Assembly (NCBI GenBank): GCA_050944915.1
Contig: JBMNRY010000050.1
Coordinates: forward strand, 1-14,640
DNA: 14,640 bases
Source: JBMNRY01 sp050944915
Lineage (GTDB): Bacteria; Bacillota; Limnochordia; JAAZLZ01
Reading direction: 5' to 3'
In this document: piece after piece, positions 1 to 6,899 of the stretch
Layout: each line of letters starts with the position of its first letter
Position numbering within the stretch: position 1 is the stretch's first letter
Notes under the pieces: generated by a model
What the model was told of the DNA's origin: nothing
Seen by the model: the letters and a program-made list of their open reading frames with translations, nothing else
Databases searched by the model: none
Translations under genes and position numbers: made by a program

Positions 1-494
1 CCAACAAGCAGATAGACACAGTCTTTGAAAGGGGGAACGCTCTGCCGCATGAACAACAGAGAGCCATAGGACGTACGGAGGGTATCTGTTCGATGACCCT
101 AGATGGATCACTGTTCCAGCGTGAGAAAATTTCATGGCCAAAAAGGGGGATTCTCAAGTGGCCATTGACAAGGTTTTCGTGTCAGGTGTGTTCCACGAGA
201 AGTCGGAGTGGTTTCTCTACGCGGAAGAGGTACTGTGGCCTTGAGTATCAACGTGTTAGTAGTGTAGTAAGCTCACTATCATTAAGGGGTCATTAGTATA
301 TCCAACCAGTGACCTATCCCCCATAGTCTCGACAGGACCAGGGAAACACTGCCACAGAGCTCCTAACCTGACCCTGGCCCTCCATTACTAAGCCCGTTCC
401 CCTTCTTAGATTCGCTAGGATGAAATTGTTTCACCTTATCATCGATAACTCTAATCTTAGGGAATACACTGGATTTTCCGTTCTTGCTATGAAC

Positions 495-545
495 AAGGGG
501 CTGCGCAAAATCCGCTGTTTTCAGCTTGTTTTGCGACAGCCCCTT
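495..545. repeat. 51-bp near-perfect palindrome, MITE-like or IS-end-like
   Basis: On the plus strand the left arm AAGGGGCTGCGCAAAA (495-510) pairs with the right arm TTTTGCGACAGCCCCTT (529-545), with a single bulged A. The 18-base interior contains a second small hairpin, GCTG-TTTT-CAGC. Read on either strand the end begins AAGGGGCTG then (T)CGCAAAA, which resembles terminal inverted repeats of several transposase families. No transposase and no clear target-site duplication flank it. It could be a tiny non-autonomous element, a leftover transposon end, or a structured transcript element. There is no T-run on either side, so an intrinsic terminator is less likely. Confidence 0.5.
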
Positions 546-565
546 CATGGTGAAGTTATCTTGGT

Positions 566-587
566 GTATTGAACCCGTGTTCAATAC
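566..587. repeat. perfect 9-bp inverted repeat
   Basis: GTATTGAAC and GTTCAATAC are perfect reverse complements separated by CCGT. No T-run follows on either strand, so it does not look like a terminator. It lies between the 51-bp palindrome and the transporter terminator. It could be a binding site for a dimeric protein or part of a decayed mobile element. Confidence 0.55.
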
Positions 588-611
588 TCAGAAAGCGCTC
601 CTCCAGCAACT

Positions 612-644
612 GGGTAAAATCTTGACCAGGGAAATTGCCTGGTC
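612..644 (-). terminator. probable terminator of the tct operon
   Basis: GACCAGG (624-630) and CCTGGTC (638-644) form a perfect 7-bp stem with a 7-base loop directly after the tctA stop codon. In minus-strand RNA the stem is followed by AAGAUUUUACCC, a short and imperfect U-tract. The placement is right for an intrinsic terminator, but the U-tract is modest. Confidence 0.6.
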
Positions 645-2171
645 TCACCCCGCTTGACCTGTGGAGCCTTTTGCTCTTCTAGATCTGATTTTGTCCAATA
701 CGCCGGTGCCCGACAGGAGCATCAGGGCTATACAAATCATTAGGCCGACGGATATGGGGCGTTGGAAGACGGCGAAGAAGTTTCCCCGGGAAATGAGCAT
801 AGCACGGCGGAATTGATTATCGGCCATGGGTCCGAGAATTAAGCCGAGGACTAAAGGTGCCATTGGATAATTCATCCAGCGAAGAATAGTGGCTACAAAC
901 CCAAGGAATAGCATGACTTTAATATCGAAGTGGCGCATGTTCGAGGCGTAAGCCCCGATGGTACAGAGGGGTATAATTAGTGGCAGTAAGATCTCCCTTT
1001 TGATTTTCAAAAGATGGATGAGGGGACGGGCCATGAGTAAGCCCAGGATTAACATACAAACCGAGGCTATGGTTAATAATAGCCCTACATGATAGGTAAA
1101 CCCAGGAAATTCAAAACGCAACATAGGTCCAGGGCGCACGCCGTGGACGATCATCGCCGCCATCAGCAAAGCTGTCCCCACACTACCTGGGATAGCGAGG
1201 GTCAAAATCGGAATCAATGCTCCCCCGATACATGCGTTGTTGGCCGTCTCAGCAGAAACAACACCGTGATAATTCCCGGTTCCAAAGGTTTCGGGATGGG
1301 GGTCGGAGCGTTTGGCCATGTCATAGGCAATCCAAGCCGCGGTGTTTTCACCTACACCGGGGATAATGCCAATGATCACACCGATGATCCCCGAACGAAT
1401 GGCATTAGGGATAAACTTTGGCAGCATGGACAGCGGGGGTACAATTCTTCCTACCTTTTGGGGGATTTGATAAGGTACTTTCTCCTTCAGCACATCCAGG
1501 ATTTCCGAGATGCCGAACATTCCGATGAGGGCCGCAATAATTGAAATCCCGCCCATTAACTGGATATTGCCGAAAGTGAACCGAGGAATGGCGTAAATGG
1601 GATCTAAGCCTACCGACGCGACAATCAAACCCAGGAAACCGGCGATCCAACCTTTTAGTGGTTGATCGGCATTACCGAGGTTACCACAGATTGTCACCCC
1701 GAAGATGGCCAATAAAAACTGTTCCCAGGCACCGATTTTTAGAGCTACTTGATAAATCAAAGGGGTTAAAACCACAAGGGCAAAGATGCCTACTAACATG
1801 CCAAAAAAGGAGGCGATGGTTGCCATCCCAATGGCTTGTCCCCCTTCGCCCTTTTTCGCTAAGGGGAAACCATCGAGGGTGGTTGTGGCTGCTGAAGGTG
1901 TACCAGGAATGTTGACCATGATTGAAGCGATACATCCGCCGTAAATCGCCCCCGTATAGAGACCCATCATCATGGCGATGGCACGATAGAAACCCAATCC
2001 ATAGGTTAGACCAATTAAAAGAGCGAGGGTCATTGTGGCCGTCATTCCAGGGATTGCACCGACAATTATGCCGAGGAAAGTGCCGGAAAGGACCATCATC
2101 AAGCTAACTGGAGATAGGATTTCCAGGGCGACTTGACCTAGGACGGCTAATTCCGATAGGAATACCTCCAT
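645..2171 (-). CDS. tctA: tripartite tricarboxylate transporter permease, TctA family
   Basis: This is the large membrane subunit of a tripartite tricarboxylate transporter, an ion-driven secondary uptake system that takes substrate from an extracytoplasmic binding protein. At about 508 residues it has the usual family length and is hydrophobic throughout. Two copies of the family's glycine/proline signature are visible: GIIVGAIPGMTATMTLAL around residues 35-52 and GVIIGIIPGVGENTAAW around 264-281. These reflect the internal duplication of the TctA fold. A basic tail (RSRRAKG) ends the protein. The ATG at 2171 is used here; a TTG at 2174 is equally possible and sits better behind AAGGAG (spacing 9 versus 12). 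It is the last gene of a tctC-tctB-tctA operon, 16 bases after tctB. The substrate (citrate, another carboxylate, or something else) cannot be read from sequence. Confidence 0.96.
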   Translation of the reverse strand: MEVFLSELAVLGQVALEILSPVSLMMVLSGTFLGIIVGAIPGMTATMTLALLIGLTYGLGFYRAIAMMMGLYTGAIYGGCIASIMVNIPGTPSAATTTLDGFPLAKKGEGGQAIGMATIASFFGMLVGIFALVVLTPLIYQVALKIGAWEQFLLAIFGVTICGNLGNADQPLKGWIAGFLGLIVASVGLDPIYAIPRFTFGNIQLMGGISIIAALIGMFGISEILDVLKEKVPYQIPQKVGRIVPPLSMLPKFIPNAIRSGIIGVIIGIIPGVGENTAAWIAYDMAKRSDPHPETFGTGNYHGVVSAETANNACIGGALIPILTLAIPGSVGTALLMAAMIVHGVRPGPMLRFEFPGFTYHVGLLLTIASVCMLILGLLMARPLIHLLKIKREILLPLIIPLCTIGAYASNMRHFDIKVMLFLGFVATILRWMNYPMAPLVLGLILGPMADNQFRRAMLISRGNFFAVFQRPISVGLMICIALMLLSGTGVLDKIRSRRAKGSTGQAG

Positions 2172-2187
2172 CAAATCATTTCACTCC

Positions 2188-2676
2188 TTAGGGCAGTGGG
2201 ATTTTCAAGGCATAGTGGAAAACGAGACTAATTCCAACAGATACTCCAACGGAAAGGGCGATGGTATAATACCATTTAAGGGAACGAAGATAGAGGAATA
2301 TGCTGACTAGGAAAAGGGTGCTCGCTAAGGTATAGTGCATGTTTGGCACCAATACAAAACCATAGATTCCAATTAGTGCGACCAAAACTAGTAATCGGCG
2401 CATGCTTTCATGCTTGCGTAGTTGTCCTAGTTCCTTTCTTTTCTCCTTCATTTGTTTGATGCCGCCCCGCTTAATGGCATCAAACATTAAAGCTACTGCG
2501 CCGATAAGAATCAACCATCCCATGACAAAGGGGAAAAACCCCGGTGCATCGTAGAAACTGCCAAAGACCCTCAACCTTGAGGCTTCCTGGATGACCCAGA
2601 TACTGCCGAGAGCTAGGACTATAGAAAAGAGCAAATCAACGGCGGCTAAGGCTTTAGTTTTATCCTGGGTTGTCAT
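2188..2676 (-). CDS. tctB: tripartite tricarboxylate transporter small permease, TctB family
   Basis: This is the small membrane subunit of the transporter and partner of TctA. It has about 162 residues and four predicted membrane helices: one near residues 12-30, one after the conserved APGFFPFVMGW segment, and two in the C-terminal half. The APGFFP motif after the first helix is typical of TctB. Between helices two and three lies a lysine- and arginine-rich loop, expected on the cytoplasmic side. The ATG at 2676 is preferred because AAGGGTG lies 5-7 bases upstream; the TTG at 2691 has no such site. It follows the binding-protein gene after a 69-base gap that contains a stable hairpin. Confidence 0.92.
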   Translation of the reverse strand: MTTQDKTKALAAVDLLFSIVLALGSIWVIQEASRLRVFGSFYDAPGFFPFVMGWLILIGAVALMFDAIKRGGIKQMKEKRKELGQLRKHESMRRLLVLVALIGIYGFVLVPNMHYTLASTLFLVSIFLYLRSLKWYYTIALSVGVSVGISLVFHYALKIPLP

Positions 2677-2712
2677 TTTATCACCCTTCAACTGTAGTTA
2701 AATGGTTGTTGA

Positions 2713-2731
2713 GGGGAGTCATCGACTCCCC
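2713..2731 (-). promoter_or_regulatory. intercistronic hairpin between tctC and tctB
   Basis: GGGGAGTC and GACTCCCC form a perfect 8-bp GC-rich stem with a 3-base loop, just after the tctC stop codon. No U-run follows in minus-strand RNA, so full termination is unlikely. Stem-loops placed after binding-protein genes are known to protect upstream mRNA or cause partial polymerase drop-off, giving more binding protein than permease. That role is inferred here. Confidence 0.7.
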
Positions 2732-2745
2732 ATTGTAAGATCACA

Positions 2746-3825
2746 CTAGTATTGATAATCCCAATTGTCAGGAGGCCATACCCACTCTTCGACGGTGGGA
2801 ATACCCAATTCCGCCGGGGAGATTTCCGCTTGGCCAGCCTTTTCCATCATCCAGCCAGCAAAGGATTCACTGAAGCACATCATTCTGTCCGCGTCTTCAC
2901 CGACAATTCCGGCGACGACTAAACCATTGGCTTCGGCAAACTCATGAACGGAAGGTTGCTGACAGGCCCAAACGAAAGCTTCCCGTAGTTTGGCTCGAAT
3001 GGGTGCAGGCACGTCTCGATGAACAAAGATGGGCCAACTCTTCTTCCACTTATCCAGTTCTTCGGTTCCGGGGACTTTGGAACCGATATTGGGAATGACG
3101 ACTGTCTCCCCTTTTACTTCTACTTTTACAGGTTCTTCTACGCCAAAGGCGGCGAGGACCCGGAGCTCACCGGCTCGGACAAAATCCCAGACTGCCGATA
3201 AGGTGACTAGAGCGATGGGGACTTCCCCGGCAATTGTGGCAACACCTGCGGGATGACACCCTCCATGGGGTACATAGGTAACAGGCTTGCCGCCGACGGC
3301 TTTATTTAATTCTTCGAAAAACAAGTGAGGGCTACTACCCAGACCGGTTACACCGCAAACCACATTACCTTGGCGGAGGAATTCGATGGCATCGTCCAGA
3401 TTTTTAATGGGGGAGTCCTTGCGCACCACAAGACCGTCGGGACCGAACATGGTATACATGGCTTCCCATTCCCGCCAGTTTGTATCGACCAGGTTCTTGA
3501 TCCGCAATGTAACACTGATACTATCGGCTCCGGTGCCTAACAACCAGTAACCATCTTTAGGTTGATTTCTTACATAGTCGACAGCAACGGCACTATCGGC
3601 ACCGGGCATATTTAGGACAGTAATGGTGGAACCCAAATACTTTTCCATTTCCAAGGCAATGGGACGAATGGCGGTATCTGTTCCACCACCGGCTGCGTAA
3701 CCGATGACAATATTCGGTGGGCGGCGAGGATAACTATCATCGGCAGATACAACACTCCCAGTCAACAGTACGAACAGCATGAAGAAAACAGCCATGGCCC
3801 AATGTTTGTTCCTAAAGAAGCTCAT
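2746..3825 (-). CDS. tctC: tripartite tricarboxylate transporter substrate-binding protein, TctC family
   Basis: This is the extracytoplasmic solute receptor that hands substrate to TctA/TctB. It has 359 residues from the ATG at 3825, chosen because AGGAGG lies 7 bases upstream; a frame extension to 3930 has no ribosome site and would bury the signal peptide. The N-terminus is a classic secretory signal: RNKH, a hydrophobic core of about 16 residues, then SVVSA before DDS. There is no lipobox cysteine, although Gram-positive binding proteins are normally lipoproteins. The mature part starts with the family's RPPNIVIGYAAGGGTD segment, whose glycine-rich loop contacts the ligand carboxylate in characterised homologues. 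The extreme C-terminus is rich in Trp, Pro and Tyr. First gene of the operon; the ligand is unknown. Confidence 0.93.
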   Translation of the reverse strand: MSFFRNKHWAMAVFFMLFVLLTGSVVSADDSYPRRPPNIVIGYAAGGGTDTAIRPIALEMEKYLGSTITVLNMPGADSAVAVDYVRNQPKDGYWLLGTGADSISVTLRIKNLVDTNWREWEAMYTMFGPDGLVVRKDSPIKNLDDAIEFLRQGNVVCGVTGLGSSPHLFFEELNKAVGGKPVTYVPHGGCHPAGVATIAGEVPIALVTLSAVWDFVRAGELRVLAAFGVEEPVKVEVKGETVVIPNIGSKVPGTEELDKWKKSWPIFVHRDVPAPIRAKLREAFVWACQQPSVHEFAEANGLVVAGIVGEDADRMMCFSESFAGWMMEKAGQAEISPAELGIPTVEEWVWPPDNWDYQY

Positions 3826-4261
3826 CACAAGACCTCCTGTAAAAGTAGTGAAGTGGTCTCTGGTGGACAAATCCAAGTCCTTTTGTCCTCGAAACAACAC
3901 CCCTTTCTTTTGGACACCAAAATAGGCCATTAAATTCTGAAACCAACATAGATAATATAATAGTTCAGTAAAGAATATTAAACTCCTGCATAATTAAAAT
4001 CCTTGTCAAGGGTGTACATCGACTACAAGGGAGAAAAAGAACTAAGACGCCTTGTAACGGAGGCTAGTCGTGGAGCAGAACGAATCAACTACCTCCGCAA
4101 GACGTCTTGTCAATAGACTATTTATATGTGACAACGAAGCCCGGGTGCCTCACCTATGGAGCCTTTGTGCTATCCGGTAGGGTATTTAACCATCATGTCC
4201 ATGGAGGATTGGCAGGGCGGAGAAGGGGCCGCCCCAGATGAACTCACCGGGTTGAACCGGA
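3826..4261. promoter_or_regulatory. gene-free control region upstream of tctC
   Basis: This 436-base stretch separates two minus-strand operons and has no supported gene. It is AT-rich at 3940-4000, and minus-strand candidates for a tctC promoter lie there (for example TTTACT, 16 bases, TATGTT), but none is near consensus. A perfect TTGACA on the minus strand at 4004-4009 lies inside the palindrome CCTTG-T-CAAGG (4001-4011), yet no good -10 follows it. Two copies of AAGACG-Y-CTTGT (4044-4055 and 4099-4110) start 55 bases apart; the second lies in a perfect 12-bp palindrome. GC-rich short hairpins at 4215-4234 follow the CGGC gene but lack a U-run. Confidence 0.5.
4044..4110. repeat. paired AAGACG-Y-CTTGT operator-like palindromes
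   Basis: AAGACGCCTTGT (4044-4055) and AAGACGTCTTGT (4099-4110) differ at one base and start 55 bp apart, about five helical turns. The second extends left to the perfect palindrome CAAGACGTCTTG (4098-4109). The flanks GGAGGCTAG and CTACCTCC are also complementary, so the whole stretch can fold as one imperfect long hairpin. Its place upstream of tctC suggests a regulator site controlling the transporter, or a leader structure. Confidence 0.45.
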
Positions 4262-4594
4262 CTAGTGGGAATAATCGATGATGGTTATGCCATCTCCCAA
4301 CCTTTTTGTAACAGCTTCTTTTATTTCTTTGGCATGGGGGCAGGGAAATCCAATGGGTGTTCCTTTAGTGATGCAAGAACAGAAGACTATGGTATCAGCA
4401 CCCCTTTTGACCATTTCCGCAGCCCTAGTGACTGCCCTTTTGCCGGGACACCCACCGCAACCATTAAATCCGATGATCTCAATATCCCCTTCAACTTCAG
4501 CAAAGGGCCCCTTTTTTGCTTGGATGACTTTAAAATCCGTTGTCCCAGGACACATATCCTCGGTCTGCATACATCGAAGTAATCCGACTTTCAT
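4262..4594 (-). CDS. CGGC domain-containing protein
   Basis: A 110-residue protein of the CGGC-domain family, probable metal- or cluster-binding proteins found mainly in anaerobes and methanogens; no reaction is established. Cysteines are unusually dense: one at C8 (LLRCMQ) and one at C15 (DMCPG), the signature NGCGGCPG near residues 45-52, FCSC near 72-75, and a late FPCPHAKEI. The ATG at 4594 has AAGGAG 8 bases upstream. It follows the second NifX-like gene but is separated from it by a hairpin terminator, so it may be expressed at a lower level or from its own promoter. Its position next to the ORP-like module suggests a role in handling the same metal-sulfur species; that is inference. 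Confidence 0.88.
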   Translation of the reverse strand: MKVGLLRCMQTEDMCPGTTDFKVIQAKKGPFAEVEGDIEIIGFNGCGGCPGKRAVTRAAEMVKRGADTIVFCSCITKGTPIGFPCPHAKEIKEAVTKRLGDGITIIDYSH

Positions 4595-4611
4595 AAAAAC
4601 ACTCCTTACAC

Positions 4612-4654
4612 CGAAAAGAATAGCGCCTACATCGATTATACAATGTAAGCGCTA
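4612..4654 (-). terminator. intrinsic terminator or attenuator after the ORP-like genes
   Basis: In minus-strand RNA a 12-bp stem (arms 4643-4654 and 4621-4632, one G-U pair, 10-base loop) is followed directly by UUCUUUUC. This is a good rho-independent terminator, just upstream of the CGGC gene. The loop carries TATAAT on the minus strand (4635-4640), which could act as a -10 for the CGGC gene, but no matching -35 is visible. Confidence 0.75.
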
Positions 4655-4675
4655 TGATAAACCAGAGAGATTGGC

Positions 4676-5035
4676 CTATTCACCGCATTGGCCCCGGTGT
4701 AGGTGTTGCTGACAAAGAATACCGGAAGATTTCAGAGAGCCGTTTAAGTACCCTTCTACTGCTGCTTGATGGTTACCAGTGGCACCAACAACCACCTCGA
4801 TGCCCTTTTCATTGAAGATCTCCATGGCTCGGGTACCCATACCCCCCGAAATGATGACCTTAACCTCCAGATCATGAAGGAAATTTGGCAGGAAGCCCGG
4901 TTGATGTCCCGGGTTGGGAATGAACTGGCTATTGACGATCTGGTTGTTTTCCACTTCAAAAAGGCTAAAATTTGCGCAGTGGCCAAAATGTTCCGTGACC
5001 ATGTCCTTCTCACAGGCTACGGCGATCTTAGTCAT
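4676..5035 (-). CDS. NifB/NifX family metal-cluster-binding protein (second copy)
   Basis: A single-domain protein of about 119 residues with the dinitrogenase iron-molybdenum-cofactor fold (NifX/NifY/NifB C-terminal/ORP family). The N-terminus TKIAVACEKDMVTEHFGHC is the typical first strand and loop, and IISGGMGTRAMEIFNEKGIEVV is the characteristic second half of the fold. A cysteine/histidine tail (ILCQQHLHRGQCGE) could bind metal. The family carries Fe-Mo, Mo-Cu or related clusters; the orange protein of Desulfovibrio binds a Mo-Cu-Mo sulfide cluster. The ATG at 5035 is chosen because GGAGGAAAGG precedes it; an in-frame ATG at 5074 has no ribosome site. It is last of the five tightly related genes before the terminator. 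No nitrogenase genes are nearby, so a nitrogenase role is unlikely. Confidence 0.9.
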   Translation of the reverse strand: MTKIAVACEKDMVTEHFGHCANFSLFEVENNQIVNSQFIPNPGHQPGFLPNFLHDLEVKVIISGGMGTRAMEIFNEKGIEVVVGATGNHQAAVEGYLNGSLKSSGILCQQHLHRGQCGE

Positions 5036-5147
5036 TAGTCCTTTCCTCCATTTCCAATAGATTGATTTGTCCATTGTCTGGGTTAGAAGACTAGAACTAT
5101 TTCTCTAAAGTAACCCTTTTGGTTGATGCACCTATATCCCTGGCCCC

Positions 5148-5978
5148 TTATCTTTCTGCCAATACTCTTGCTACAGGATCAAGCCAATAACCGTCAAATA
5201 ATTCAATCTGACCTTGATCACAGAAAGCCGAAATTTGCGGGTCAATGGGGAGTTTGGCTAACACTGGCAGATTATGCTCCTCGGCTATTTCTTCGATGTG
5301 GCTTTCCCCAAAGATATGATAGATTTTATCGTTGTCGGGGCAGCGGAAATAGGCCATGTTCTCTACCAGTCCAAGGATAGGAATTTCCATCATCTTTGCC
5401 ATCTTAACGGCCTTCGATACGATCATCGATACTAGGTCTTGGGGTGAGGTGACAACGACAATCCCATCGACGGCGATGGATTGGAATACCGTCAGGGGCA
5501 CATCGCCGGTGCCGGGGGGCATGTCGATAAACATATAATCTACATCACCCCAAATCACATCGGTCCAGAATTGCTTCACCACCCCAGCTAAAATGGGCCC
5601 CCTCCAGATAACGGGATCTGTTTCCTTCTCTAGGAGTAAATTGATCGACATAATATCGATGCCGGTTTTGGTTCTAACGGGAAATACTCCGAATTCACCC
5701 CTTTGGGCTTTTTCTTTAAGGCCAAAGGCTTTAGGAATGGAAGGGCCGGTAATATCGGCATCGAGGATGGCAATTCGATGACCTAGGCGGTTCATGGTCA
5801 CCGCTAACAGGGAGGTCACTAAGGATTTGCCGACCCCTCCTTTGCCGCTCATAATACCGATGACTTTCTCGATCTGGTTCAGTTCATGGGTCTTCTCGAG
5901 GAAATCAGGCTTTTGTTCGCCTCGATCATCACAGTCCTGGGAGCAACTACTACAGTCTTGCTGGCAGCTTTCACTCAT
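5148..5978 (-). CDS. Mrp/NBP35-family iron-sulfur carrier ATPase
   Basis: A 276-residue P-loop ATPase of the Mrp/ApbC/Nbp35 group, which carries and transfers Fe-S clusters. The N-terminus has a cysteine cluster (C5, C9, C12, C16) like the Nbp35 N-terminal ligand set. A deviant Walker A, MSGKGGVGKS, lies near residues 43-52, followed by DADITGPSIPKAFG and the FIDMPPGTGD Walker B-type segment. The bridging CxxC normally found after ENM-Y is incomplete: YFRCPDNDK has only C213, with Asn where the second cysteine would be. Whether this is a subfamily norm or a loss I cannot tell. The ATG at 5978 has GAGGGG 10 bases upstream. It lies 57 bases after the ferredoxin-ATPase and 112 before the second NifX-like gene, and matches the Mrp component of orange-protein loci. 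Confidence 0.93.
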   Translation of the reverse strand: MSESCQQDCSSCSQDCDDRGEQKPDFLEKTHELNQIEKVIGIMSGKGGVGKSLVTSLLAVTMNRLGHRIAILDADITGPSIPKAFGLKEKAQRGEFGVFPVRTKTGIDIMSINLLLEKETDPVIWRGPILAGVVKQFWTDVIWGDVDYMFIDMPPGTGDVPLTVFQSIAVDGIVVVTSPQDLVSMIVSKAVKMAKMMEIPILGLVENMAYFRCPDNDKIYHIFGESHIEEIAEEHNLPVLAKLPIDPQISAFCDQGQIELFDGYWLDPVARVLAER

Positions 5979-6035
5979 TATCTTTTACCCCTCTATTAAA
6001 GAATGTTGTGTTAGCGTCAAACAGTAACATGGGCC

Positions 6036-6899
6036 CTAATCTTCTTCAAAGAGCAATCTCATGATCTTTTGGTAAAGGGCTTTCACCCCCTGCCCCGAGG
6101 GACAATCCACATCCACGATGGTTTGCCCGTTGTTAATAGCCTTGATCGCTTTTTCATCGTAGGGGATCCTACCCATGAAGGGTAGCCCCTGTGTTCTGCA
6201 CAATTCCTCGATTTTTTCGGTGTTTTCCATATTGGTGTCATACTTATTCACACAGACGGCGGCCTTAATACCGAAAGTGGCCGCCGTTTCGATGATCCGC
6301 TGCAAGTCACTAATGCTCGATAGGGAAGGCTCGGCGACGATTAATACCATATTCACACCGCTGAGGGATGCGATAACAGGGCAGCCTATCCCTGGAGAAC
6401 CGTCAATGATGGCAATCTCAGTCTTTGGCGCGGCTCCTTGCATCTGTTTTTTGACTTTCGACACTAGCTTACCGGAATTTCCGCTCCCGATCCGAAGTTG
6501 CCCAGTAGAAAAGACTTGTGTTTCATCGGCATATAACATTAGCTCACCGGCTACAGCCGGTTTTAGGCTGACCGCTCCTACGGGACAAATAGCTTCGCAG
6601 ACTCCACAGCCTTCGCAAGCAAAGGGTTCCACCTGGTACTGGGGGGAAATGGCATCGAATCGGCAGTGTTGCCGGCACTGATCGCATTGGCTACACAGAT
6701 GAAAGTCGATTTTCGCCTTAGGCAAACCGTAATAGTTGCTCTTCTTTGGTTCGGACCTTTGTCTGGTGATCAGATGGAGATTCGGTGCATCAACATCACA
6801 ATCGGCGTAAACTTTCGCTTCGGCAAGCTTGATCAAAGCGCTGGCGATGGTGGTTTTCCCCGTGCCACCTTTGCCGCTAAGAACTAGCAGTTGTTTCAT
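6036..6899 (-). CDS. MinD-type ATPase with inserted ferredoxin domain (downstream copy)
   Basis: A 287-residue P-loop ATPase of the MinD superfamily with a two-cluster ferredoxin inserted after the first strands. The Walker A is LSGKGGTGKTT at residues 7-17 and DCDVDAPN at 33-40. Eight cysteines form two 4Fe-4S motifs: C69, C72, C75, C79 and C95, C98, C101, C105. The first motif is followed by Arg-Phe rather than the usual proline. The ATG at 6899 has GAGGAGAGGTG just upstream, and the gene overlaps the end of its paralogue by 23 bases, implying translational coupling. Proteins of this type pair up in orange-protein loci, where they probably couple ATP hydrolysis and electron supply to metal-cluster assembly on the NifX-fold protein; the exact reaction is unproven. 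Confidence 0.93.
   Translation of the reverse strand: MKQLLVLSGKGGTGKTTIASALIKLAEAKVYADCDVDAPNLHLITRQRSEPKKSNYYGLPKAKIDFHLCSQCDQCRQHCRFDAISPQYQVEPFACEGCGVCEAICPVGAVSLKPAVAGELMLYADETQVFSTGQLRIGSGNSGKLVSKVKKQMQGAAPKTEIAIIDGSPGIGCPVIASLSGVNMVLIVAEPSLSSISDLQRIIETAATFGIKAAVCVNKYDTNMENTEKIEELCRTQGLPFMGRIPYDEKAIKAINNGQTIVDVDCPSGQGVKALYQKIMRLLFEED

Larger units (their letters stand above)
1..644. other. gene-free stretch with three inverted repeats
   Basis: No reading frame here has a ribosome binding site, a recognisable motif or a length that supports a gene. Short frames at 93-296 (+), 134-244 (+) and 363-584 (-) exist, but none starts behind a Shine-Dalgarno sequence and none resembles a family I know. 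The right half holds three separate inverted repeats (495-545, 566-587 and 624-644), described individually. The left 360 bases show nothing I can name; they may be decayed coding sequence or the 3' flank of a gene outside the window. Confidence 0.5.

Noticed and set aside
93..296. 67-codon plus-strand frame near the left edge
   Set aside because: No ribosome site, arginine/serine-rich low-information translation, no family resemblance.
363..584. 73-codon minus-strand frame
   Set aside because: Begins with TTG inside a perfect inverted repeat, runs through the 51-bp palindrome, and has no ribosome site.
3826..3930. 35-residue N-terminal extension of TctC
   Set aside because: Would place a charged segment before the signal peptide; no ribosome site at 3930, whereas AGGAGG precedes the ATG at 3825.
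4278..4712. 144-codon plus-strand frame opposite the CGGC gene
   Set aside because: Antisense shadow of a cysteine-motif gene and its terminator; no ribosome site or family features.
6175..6681. 168-codon plus-strand frame opposite the ferredoxin-ATPase
   Set aside because: The minus strand carries complete Walker and ferredoxin motifs; this frame has none and no ribosome site.
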